The notes beneath the pieces are model-generated. The model worked only from the letters and a program-made list of their open reading frames with translations. It made no database searches and was not told the DNA's origin. 64,000 nucleotides of DNA from Patiria miniata. Lineage: Eukaryota; Echinodermata; Asteroidea; Valvatida; Asterinidae. The position numbers were made by a program, and so were the translations under genes. The stretch lies in contig NW_024037072.1 in assembly GCF_015706575.1 (NCBI RefSeq), forward strand, positions 20,771,162 to 20,835,161, written 5' to 3'. This document shows, piece by piece, positions 23,101 to 35,100 of this stretch. Numbering within the stretch: the stretch's first letter is position 1; every line of letters begins with the position of its first letter.

Positions 23101-26100
23101 ATATTTACTGGGGTCTGTATAAACCCTCCTTAGTATATCCTACAGTAATTTCAGATGATATAGGTAGTCTTCAGAAGCATAATATCAGTTCCTTTTTTTT
23201 CACAATGTACATAAGTTTTTAAACTTTACCTTTTCTCATATTTAAGGGTGGCTCACCACTTTGGTGTCCGTTTTTATTCAACATAATGAATGCCTAATTC
23301 ATTATGTGTTAGGAGGAAAGGCCAAATACTCTAACAGTGATGTTGTACCCTACATGTGTACCAATAAATGTATATCTAATCACAATTAGGACATTTGATC
23401 TACTGGTACATAAAAAAAATCAGTCATTCTACACTATGTAACTAACGATAAATGGTGTCCACTAAATGATGTAACTAATGTAAGTATAAAGCTACATGGA
23501 TAGAAAAGTAAATAATAGCTGATTGGTTTTAAACAGCACATTACTTTCTGAGGAATATCTAGCAGTTTAAAATATTTACTGTGATATCCAGAGCACTCGG
23601 AGTACAAATGTCATGCATGTGATTTAACGTTAGTTACAGCTGGACACCAAAGTTGCATTAGTTACAATGTGCACTTTGTATAATACGATAGTTAATATCT
23701 ACAAGCGACAACTTCCCATTGGAATATTGGTGTTAATTAGTTAAAATGGGTCCCTATGGTATTATGGAGAACAACAATTTAATATCAGTTTTGGGATCAA
23801 TAATAATATAAAGTTATGTAAATGAAGGTCTCTGTGGTGTCCACATGTAACTTACGTAACATTTTGATACAGAGATTGTCAAAAGAGGTCCATATAAGAT
23901 CGTCACAGGAATATAACTTTTAATGGATTAATTTCCCTCTGAGGTACTTACTGTGAGACACTGTTGTCATAAAATTGCAATTGATCTGCTATTAAAATGG
24001 TTTAACAGCTAAATCTCATTTTATTTAACATTAGTTACGGAGTCCACTTGTTAAATTTGCGACAAAATATTATATAAAAAAAGAAATCGTCTAAATTTTA
24101 CATTTTCAGCAATGAATAGCTTATATTGCAATAAAGAAACTACATGTATAATTATCTCCATTTCTGCCATTTATGGTCTGGTAATACAAGCAGGAAGTGG
24201 ACACTTCCTGTCACCAACATAAAGCTGCTAATAAAGGAAAGATGCTTTAAAACTTATCTTCTCATTATTCTTTTCTAATGAGGGAAGGCCGGTCGAGCAT
24301 TATGAAAGGGAAACAAAATAAATACAACCAATTTTATTTTTGATCCCCATGTCCCTATTTTGTTCACCAGTATTGTGTCCTTACACAAATATACCAGCAG
24401 TATACATGATAATATTCTTGTTTTGTACGATATTTTAAGTTTCAAGTTTTGAACCAAAATAGTCACAGACTGTGTCTCATTTGTACATCGCATATAAGTT
24501 TATAGTCACTAAAAAGGTTAAGAATTTAACTTAAGTTTGAAGCAAATTGCTCTTTTTTCCTCTCCCGAAACGTTGAGAGCTGTTTTCTCTGATAACTTTG
24601 ATATGCAATCAAGTAATAAAGTGGTGTACATGTACTGTCCTCTTTGAGTTAATGAACCGTTAAATAACCTTGAGTTATTTTTTGTTGGGGTGGGGGGTTA
24701 CACCTTTGACTTCTATTGAAGTAAACGTTGTTTTGGCTGTTTGATTGAGAGGGTAATAAAAAAGTGTCAGAGGTCGAATTCCGTAGATGTTTGTTGCTGA
24801 AAAAAAAACTGAGAGAAAGTCTGCATAGGACATTGAATACAACTTAACAAGCTTGTCTGGTTCTATTATTGGTTGCTATTTCAGAGGTAAAGGAGTCCAA
24901 GCGAGACAGCCAACTAGAGACAGTGCTGAACAACATCACGCCTGGACAGGGAACCATGCTACACTTGGCTTCAAAGGTAAACTGAAATATTTTTCAAAAT
25001 TTTTAATTGTTTGTTGTACATTGGCAAAGGCAGATTATTGTTTGGTGAGTGGAAAGAGGCTGGCTAAAGCCTCAGTCACACGTTCACGGTTTGGAGCTAC
25101 GGATCTCCACGGTTTCAAATTCGTGATAAACCGTGGGAGTACCGGATTCATCTTTAGTACCTCTGTGGTTATCCGTCATCTTCCTTGGGTATTCTTGCAG
25201 GAACTACGGAAGTTTTAAACTGTTCCAAACCTCCGATTTTCTCAGAAAATCATTTTCTTATTTTTGAAGGCATTTCAAATTTTTCGGAAGTTTTAAACTG
25301 TTCCAAACCTCCGATTTTCTCAGAAAATTATTTTCTTATTTTTGAAGGCATTTCAAATTTTTCATTGTGCACTTCGAAATAAAATCAGAAAATCACGCAA
25401 AAATAAATTTCTCTGTTAACTTCGTAATGGCTAGATAAAGTCACGATTCATGAACGAGGATGTTTAGAGCTTGATGAAATTTCACTTACTGTGTAATTCT
25501 GGTAAAACTTTTGCTATAGCAAAGCGTTTGAGGCAAAAAATCAAAATGCTCCATGTTAGGAGCCACGCCACGTTATGGTACGGTACATCATCAATATTAC
25601 ATGCTCCCCTGTACATTGTACATTTATTTTACTTTGTCAATAATTTTTTTTACTATGTAGACATGCTGTTTTGTTTCTAATGTCATACAATGTATGCGTT
25701 GGTGATCGCCTAACAGGCTGACCCTTCAAGCTCTGCATTATGTAGCTATTATTTCTGCATTTTTGATTGAGGCATCATATTATTTATCACCAGTCTGTTT
25801 GTTTCGACACCAGGATCAATCTGGACCAATTTCAGACATTTCAGTTACTTATTGAGTGAAATAAGAGAGGACGAAGATCTGCAGTTTAGACTTCATGTAG
25901 TCAGGAGTTGAAACTACGTCCACCATGTTGCATGTGTGTAGCATTGAAGTTCGCTCAAGCAGTCTTTTGTATTGTCCTCCTGAATAGCCACCTGGATCTG
26001 CAATGGAGTTAGTCAAGCTGATAACTTTTGTACTCATTGTATCTACCCTGGGAAAATGTGGATTCACTGCACACTGTACATTCAATAAAGGCCTATTTAG

Positions 26101-29100
26101 TGGTGCACAGTACAAACCCAAGCACCTTAAATTTCTAGGAAACCGCCTTGCATACTATGCAAATACTACATCAACTTTTCAGCTCCAACTTTTGATAGCT
26201 GGTGATGTGAACCCGAACCCTGGGCCTATTATCTACGACTCGACCTTGGAAAAGCAGAGCCATGCATCAACTACCGTACCTCCAAACAACCCGAGGCAGT
26301 ACAGCAGGTATGAACTCCTTCAGTTTAAAGTAACTAATCTACAAAGAATGGAACTCCCGGGAGATGTTAAAGAGAACATTTGTTTTCTTGGTATTGAAAG
26401 GAGGAATGAGAGGAGAGATCGGAGGAGCCACAGAGGAAAGAGAGCAGGAAGAAGAAAGCAGAGACCCATCCCAGTAATTATTACAGCATGTAATCGACCT
26501 TCTTTGGACAACGCTCCAAAACAGGGAACTAATCATAACCTGATCAATGTCCCAAGATTGAAAACTAACGTTTCTTCTGGCACAAAACTCTGTCTGTGGA
26601 ACGCTCGTTCCCTTAGAAATAAAGTTCATCTTACTTGTGATTACATCCTTGAACACGACATTGACATATTAATCATTACAGAGTCGTGGCTGAAAGACGA
26701 CGATCAAGTCATCATCGGGGAATGTACACCACCTGGTTACACGTTTCATAGTTCGCCTCGAGAAAGTGGTCATGGAGGGGGTATCGCAGTCATCTTTAAG
26801 TCAGAGCTTAATCTTTCTACAAAGCCAGTCTCTAACTTCACAACATTTGAATCAATTCATATTATCAGCAGGACCTCGACGCTTCACATCGTTGCCATCT
26901 ACCGTCCACCACCCTCGTCTGCAAATGGACTCAGGGGCGGATCCAGGATTTTCAAAAAGGGGGGGCACAAAAACTTTGTGCGCGTTGCACACATAACGAG
27001 ACTGAAGCGCGAAATCCCTTGCGGGCAGGGTTGAGGGCACTGGAAGCTCTACGATTTTAGATGTTCTCTCCTACATCATGAGTACTTTAAGCCATTAAGA
27101 GCAAAATTCACAATGTTTATTTTTTACTTTTAATAACACTATTTTTGCCTATCAAATATAGAATTTAAAGTCACTGTTGATGTAAGTTGAAAATGAACCC
27201 CAAAATTAGAAGGTGCTGATGACAGCCCCCGGGTGAAAAAAATGAACGTGTTATTTTGCGAGCGAGCGGAGCGAGCGAGCCAAAACAAGTCATGTTTACT
27301 ATTAAAACATACATTTCCACCCAGAAATTTGCCTTGCAAACAAAGAAAATAAAATAAATTGAATTTCATTAGGGGACAGCCTGCCCAAAGCAGCCCCTAC
27401 CCCCACCCCACCCCACGGCTGAGCAAATCAACCGGCCCAGAAAATTTCTCCGTCCCAATTCCTTTGAAAAATGTTGTATAACTTATAAGCCTGCTGAGTA
27501 TTTCATTACGAATAGTCTTTACAAACAAAAAGAAGAAATAAAACTTTATTTCAAAACCATCTCGATTGTCATAAAAAAATTGATATTAGCAAAATTTCCC
27601 CGTAGCGTTTATATGTTTAGTCAAGACTTCAAAAAGACTGCCGCCTGTGTCCCAGTATAATGTGAGGTAACTGCGGTCACATATATACTTACTTTGTATA
27701 TACACTTGTATACACTTTAACCACCATTTTTTTCCATGTTCTTTTGAAGTCTGCAGGCTAAATAATTTAAGACGAAATGAATCGTCTGCATTCTGCAAGT
27801 GTTGTCGAATCACTTCAAGAAATGTCAAGGCCTGAGGAAAATCGTTTATTTGTATTTTGGGGGGGGGGGGGCTCCGATTTTCTTTAATAGAAAACAAAAA
27901 AAACAACCTTTAATTTAACGGAAATGCAAACTGCATCAAAATTCCAAATTCCAAAATATGAAAAAGTTTGTCTGCACAAATTTCCCGAAAGTGGCAGCAT
28001 TCCTGAGCTGTTATCAAAGGCCTTAAAGTTCGGTGGCCTACAGCTGAACCCAAATGTATATATGCTTTGTAACGAACAAGAGTGGCATTGTATCAATTTG
28101 AACAATGCGGCTATCAATCATTCTCTGGAAAGGCTTTTCGGAGCTGAGATTTTATTGGGCATTTTTTTTTCTCAGAGACAGGGGAAACCTTTATGCGAAA
28201 AATGTGGGAAACTGAATTGAACGTGAAATTTCACCTCCGTGTTGTGTACATGCACATAGATAAACGATTGGGGGATGATATTCCAAGTCCAAATAATTCA
28301 TTAAATGTAGGGCTCCCGATGTCTTTTTTCGTAGTACGATTTTATTCTTCGCTTATTTAAAAAATAAAACTGCATGGCCTACATTATTTTTGTAAATGTT
28401 ACTCTAAAATATTTCGGAATACATTTTGAAATTAAGTTTGAAGTCAAAGGGCTGTTGATAATCTTATTCGTATTCCTTTTAAAATTAGGAAAAACTAAGC
28501 ATAGTTCGTATTAAAATTTCCCCTGGAATCTACAAAAGAATTAACTGAGAGTTCAGAACTTAATGGGCTAGGGTTTTGAAATCGTTTTACTTTAAAAATA
28601 AATCGAGAGAACAAGACATACTAAGTCGTATTAAAATAACCCCTATTTATTTGATGTCTCTCGATTTGAGGCAAAAGGGATGACGATTAATTCTTCGTGT
28701 ATCTAAAAAATAAAATGCATGGCCTACATTATTTTGTGAAAATGTTTTACTCTAGAATATATTTTGGAATATATTTTGACGCTATTATTTGAGGGATGTT
28801 GTTAATCCTGATCATATTCATTTAAAAATAAGAAAAACCGAGCATAATTCGTATTAAATTTCCCCTGGAATCTACAAAAGAATTAACTTTGAGTACAAAC
28901 TTTAACGAACTAGGTTTTTTTTTAATCATTTTGCTTTAAAAAAAAAGTTTTTGTAGAGAACCAGACGTAAATCTCTCTCTGAGGCCGGGAAAATAAAAGA
29001 AGGGGGTGGCGATTTTATTCTTCATTTATTAAAAAAAATACATAGCCTACATAATTTCGTGTACCGGTACATGTTCTACTCAAGGGTGGATCCAGAACAC

Positions 29101-32100
29101 AATTTTGGGGTGGGCCAAAACAAATTTTTGGTCCCCCCAGAAAAGTTTTGGTCCCCCAAAAAAGTGGGTCAAAAAAATTACGGCGTGGGGTTCGGGGCCC
29201 GCTTAAGGGCCCCGAAAATTGTTTGGATTCTAGATACTCTGTGGTGCGATCTGAGGCAATTTCTGACCACTTTAACCACTGTTTTATTGAGGAAAAGATG
29301 GTGGTGTACTCATTGCCTGCCTTTATTGCGATGTCACATAAAAAAAAAAATGGTTTCGTTTTTGGGGGGGGGGGGCATGGCCCCCTTTGCCCCCCCCCCC
29401 CTGGATCCGCCCTTGGTTCTACTCTAGAATATAATTTGGAATACATTTTGACATGAAGCATTAAATGCAAGTGCTGTATTAAATGTGCCCCTAGTCCAGC
29501 CGGGAAATAAAAAAAGTGTCTTATAAAAATATATTCTTGGTTTGAAAGAAATTTTGAGACAATGATTGACAGGCGACCTTCAAAACTTATACATTGTATA
29601 TTTTTGTTGATAATTATGTATAATAGTTATGTTCCAAGCGATTGATTTGATGACCGCCCGTCCGCCCGCCATAATGACTCCTCAAAAAGGAAAAAGATAG
29701 CCATGTTCTCAAAGGGATATATTTAATGCCCGCCCGCCCTAAGATGACTCGTTAAAAAAAAAAAAAAAAAAAAAAAAACAGTTGCAAAAAGGGGGGGCAC
29801 GGGCCGGGTGTGCCCCCATCTGGATCCGCGCGTGAATGGACTTACTGTTTCAGACTTCTTCAATGAGTTTGAAAGTTTTCTAACCGATTTATCGGGCCTC
29901 CCAGGCAAATTGCTTTTGCTTGGAGACTTCAACTTTCATGTGGATCTACCTGCCAAGCCTGACGTTGGTACCTTTCTTCGAGCAACATCCTCTGCTAGTC
30001 TTCGTCAACATGTCATAGGTCCAACACACTCTCATGGTCACACACTGGACTTGGTATTCACAAGAGAGACAGAATCCTTTATTAAGAAATGCAATGTGTA
30101 TGATGTGCAAATGTCGGATCATTTTGTTATTGATGTACAGTTAGACATACCTTTACCTAAACCACAAAAGATTCTCACAGTATCTCGTAATTTCAAGGCA
30201 ATTGATAAGGAGGCATTCTCGACAGCTTTGTGTGAGTCAACTCGGGGTTTCAGCCACCGAGGTGATGCTGAATCTGGGTTCAAGTGGTACAACGAAACCA
30301 TGCAATCACTTCTGGATGAATATGCCCCTCCAACTGCCAAAGAACGTCCAGTACGTCGAAGGATGCTGTGGTACAACAACGATATTCATTTGGCACGTCA
30401 GGAGAAACGTCGAGCTGAGCGAAAGTGGAGGAAGACTAAATCAGATGCGGACCGTGACGAATTCTTGAATAAACAACGTTATTCGTCAAATCTGATCTGT
30501 TGCACAAAGATAGCATATTTTCATAGAACCCTGTCATCATGTGAACATAAGGAACTCTACAAGACTGTTGATTATTTGATGAATAGAAGGTTACCATCTC
30601 TCCCTGTTCATGACTCAGTTGAAACATTATGCAATAACTTTTTAACATTCTTTGATGATAAAGTAAAGAAGATTCAGAGTAGCATTAATGATGATCAACA
30701 TCTTTCCACATCTGATCTCAATGTGAATAATCGAGTGCATGTTAAACCACTCTCTTGTTTAGATCCTGCAACTGAAGATGAGGTTTTGAAGATTATTATA
30801 TCATCTCCTAGTAAGTCATGTAGTTTGGATCCCATTCCCACTTGGTTTTTGAAGGAACATGTACATTGTCTTCTTCCTGTATTGACAGATATTGTTAATT
30901 CATCATTGCAAACTGGCACATTCCCTTCTGCAGCACGGTCGGCAATAATTCGTCCTCTTATCAAGAAACATAATCTTGATAATGATTGCCTTTCTAATTA
31001 TAGACCAGTCTCTAATTTAAGTTTTATTGGAAAGTTAATTGAGAAGGTTGCGTGTCGTAGGCTCACAGCTTACATGAATGAAAATAACTTGTGGGATCCT
31101 AATCAGTCTGCATATAGACCCTACCATAGTACTGAAAGTGCACTTATTAAAGTCAAAATGACATTTTGTCTGCCATGGATAAAGGTCAGGTAGTTTTACT
31201 TTTATCATTAGACTTGTCAGCAGCGTTTGACACCATTGATCGTCATATTTTGATTAATCGTTTGTCAACCAGGCTAGGTATAGAGGGTGTAGCCCTGAGT
31301 TGGTTTATGTCATACTTGGATGATTGGTCTTTATGCGTTGAAATCAAAGGAAAACATTCAGTAGTAGCTACCAACACAGTTGGTCTACCTCAGGGATCTG
31401 TATTTGGACCCATTGGATATACTATATACACTTTACCTGTCCCAGATATTGCAAGACATCATAAGGTTTCTTATCACACTTATGCTGATGATACACAGTT
31501 GTATGTTTCATTTGACCCTAAGCAACCAACAAATAGCCTAGATACAGCATTACAAACCCTTTCAGCATGTGTTATGGATATCAGTAATTGGATGGGAAAG
31601 AATAAACTTAAACTTAATGAGCAAAAGACAGAATTTTTGGTAATTGGATCTAAACACAACTTGGGCAACATGAATGACGTCATTCTAACACTTGGAACCA
31701 CCCAGATTGCACCATCAACATCAGTCAAGAACCTTGGTGTATATTTTGATTGCAATATGTCTATGTCTAACCAAATAGACCAGCTTTGCAAATCTGTTCG
31801 ATTTCAGTTAAAAAATGTGTCACAGATAAGGAAGTATGTATCTGAAGATGCATGCCATCAAGTGATTCGCAGCCATGTTCTTTCCCGGTTAGATTATTGT
31901 AACGGGTTGCTTACAGAAGTCCCACAGATGCATATTAAGAGACTTCAAAGTTTGCAGAACTGGGCTGCTCGTGTCATCTTTAAGTTAGATCGCCGTCATG
32001 ATGCCATGCCTCTTCTAAGATCGCTTCATTGGTTACCAATTAAACAGAGGATTGTGTTTAAGATTCTTTTATTTGTATACAAATTCTTTCATAATCAGGC

Positions 32101-35100
32101 CCCAGAGTATTTTAATGAGTGTCTTGAGTTGTATCAACCTGTGCGTACTAATCTTCGCTCCAATGCAGATCCATCTCGGCTAACTTTTCCCAGGACTCGT
32201 AGTAAGGCAGGAGATCGTACATTCACTGTTACAGCAGCTAAGGAGTGGAATGAACTTCCCTCCTATATTAAATCTGCTCCATCAGTGGATGTGTTTAAGA
32301 AGATCCTCAAAACATACCTCTTTCCCAATTGATGTATTATTGTTGTTTTGTTTGTATAATGTTTAATGATTTGTTGTTATATTGCTCATTACTACTGTAA
32401 TCGCTGTGATATAGTTATACTATGAATAGCGTACCTAAATGCATAATAATAATAATAATTTTGAGCAGATTTTAATGTTTAAAATCACTCCCTATTGTGT
32501 GATCGTAGCTGGGTAATGCGGATGTTGTGCGTGCCCTGTTGATATCTGGTGCGGACCCATCGGTGCTTGATGAGGAAGGCATCACAGCATACGACAGTTC
32601 ATTTTCAGAGCAAGTGACCAAAGTGTACCACGATGTTCTACTGCAAGCCGTCGCGCAATCCAAGTAGGTCACATAATGCTCTGTATAGAGCTCCAACATG
32701 AATGCTTTCCTTGCTCAGGATACTACAAATTGCTTCCAATACAATCCTGTCTGGTGAATACAGTAAAGCAATGCTGATGTTACAAACCGCTCACAGCAAA
32801 AGTTCACTGGAGTTGCAATCTGTTTGACTTTCGCAAATTTGTTGGTACCGGTACTCAGGAAAGATTCCCATACCTGGCCATCACTAATTCCCCCTGCAGT
32901 GACCAATCAGCCATCAGAAAGTGATAATATGTCCTAAAAAGTCCAATTTATCAGGGAAAATATTGAAGCATTTACTGAGTAAACACTGAGTAAACACATT
33001 TTCAGACCAGCCTCATAGGGTTTGTGCACAGGATGACAAGTGATGTCCAGTTATGGAAATCTGTTTTTGTTGTTTAGTGAGACATCTCTAATACCGGTAT
33101 GTGCTCTTCTTTGTATAACGTGCACGATTTGAGACAGAGGGTACCCCCCATTGTCCCTAAACCCTATACACACTCTAGTCTATTATTACCTAACACATCC
33201 CCCACCTAGATATCTGAACAAAATTTCTGAGACTCCGGGAACACAGTGACCAATTCGGGCGATTCACAGTGCAGTGCCCCACCAAGAGCTTGCCATGAAG
33301 AGTCCATATTTTAAGTTTATGGTCGACAAAACACAGGCCATTTGAATGAGTGTCAGTAAACAACTTGAGCTAATTTGTTATAGACTGGGGGATGGCGTTC
33401 TGCCGCCTTAACACAGTTATTGATAAAAAGCAGAGAAAAGGGCGAACATACACTCGAATCATACGCCTACGAAACTACTGACCGGAAAAACGAACAATTT
33501 CAAATGTCCCGCGCTGCGAATTTGTCAAACATCTCCCACAATACACTGGGAAAAATCAACTCTCCGTGGCAAACTCTTGGTGGCGCACTGCATTGTGAAT
33601 TGCCCGAATTAGCATTAATACATGTACATTGTAGAGGGAGAGGGTCCCCTCTGTCATATATCTTGCTTCAAATTCTCATGTGCATTCACACTGAATATGA
33701 ACTGAGTCAACATTGAAATCACACAATGCCCCCATGCACTTTGCGTATGTTCTTAAATTTGAGGTGCGTCTGCATTTGCCAAGTTTTCAATAAAATACGG
33801 ATAAAGTAGAAAGATTGCGGGTAACACCATGTGGAAAGAAATCTCTTCTTGGAAGAAGTGTGGTTCTGAAAAGAACCGGTTGGATGAGTGTAGACGTTTC
33901 GGAGAGTGTGCTCTGTCCGTCCTCAGGAGGGTAGACGGACAGAGCATACTGACCGAAACGTCAAGTTCTACACTCAACCAACCGGTTCTTTTCAGAACCA
34001 CACTTCTTCCAAGAAGAGATTACTTTCCACATGGTGTTACCCACAATCTTTCTACTTTATCTCATCCGCCATGCAAAGCTTCAAGTCATATAAAATACAG
34101 ATAATAAGCTTCAAAATAATACACGTTTCATTTGTTGTATTTGGACCATTTTGAAATTCATCATTGCGGTTTACAATTCTGTTGAATTGCCCAATTACAA
34201 AACCATTTCAGCTGCTTGTTTATTGAATTTTCACCAGATTTCAGGGCTTCACTCTTTCTTCAGATAAGCAGTTCAAATGTTTTGGGAGGCTGAGGCCTTG
34301 TTCATACTGTGAGCAAAATTTTAGCAAAATTAGTAGAGCAAATTTGAAACAACGATTTTTGGCCACAAGAAATTCACTTCTGTTTTGCTCTCACTTCCTG
34401 ATGTTTGAGCCAATATTTGATTGCAATTGTGTGCTTATTTACAGTATGGCATTAGCCAGGAATCTACTGAAAGCAGGAGTTGATGTGAATATTCAGGATG
34501 ACGAGGCCACAGGCAACACAGCGCTACACTGGGCTGCATCCTACGGTAGTAAGGACACAGTCAAACTCCTGATCGGTGAGTAGCCTGTCCCTTCTTGCTG
34601 TCTTAGATCTGCTCAAGCCAAACCCCAGTAAATAATCGATATGGTCCAAGGAATGGGCTCTGTGCACAATTACCGCCCTCGACGGTAAGGACGGGAGAGT
34701 TTGGGGAGACCACTGGGAGAGACATTTGAACGCATTGCCGATGACGCCTGACGCTCAGACAAAGACTTATGGCTTTGTGCACATTCAGAATGAAATTAGT
34801 CGCGCGAACTTTGCGCTATACATGCACAAACCAATATGCACATTAGGTATGTCCCGTCCGTTTGGCTCTCGAAAGTGGTAAAAAAAACTTTTTTGCGAAT
34901 GGAACCCATATTCTTGTGTGAAAATCTCAAATCTTAATCACAAAATTATGGAGATTGAGCAATTACCCGTACTATCCATGGAATTCATTTGGATGCTTTT
35001 AGAGTAGGTCTTCGTATATTTTTCAATACTGAGTGTTATGGTCCTGTCCTCCGATCCTGTGCATATTTAGTACCTGCAACTTGGTCTATAAAAACCTTAT

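Larger units (their letters stand above)
26003..32332 (+). pseudogene. L2/CR1-type LINE ORF2 (endonuclease and reverse transcriptase), interrupted and frameshifted
   Basis: The ORF starts at 26003, is broken at 26931 by the hAT-type element, resumes at 29835 in the same frame and ends at 32332. An apurinic-type endonuclease is marked by WNARSLRNK, ITESWL, GHGGGIAVIF, YRPP, LLGDFNFHVD and SDHFV. The reverse transcriptase is marked by YRPVSNLSFIGKLIEK, LDLSAAFDTID, GLPQGSVFGP and YADDTQLY, with a C-terminal LHWLPIKQRI motif. These motifs fit the L2/CR1 group, closest to L2. One base is missing in an A-run near 31158, shifting the frame. The 3' end, near 32459, is an ATAATA microsatellite 50 bp upstream of gene exon 3. 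The N-terminus has a hydrophobic stretch and a 2A-like motif. Confidence 0.9.
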
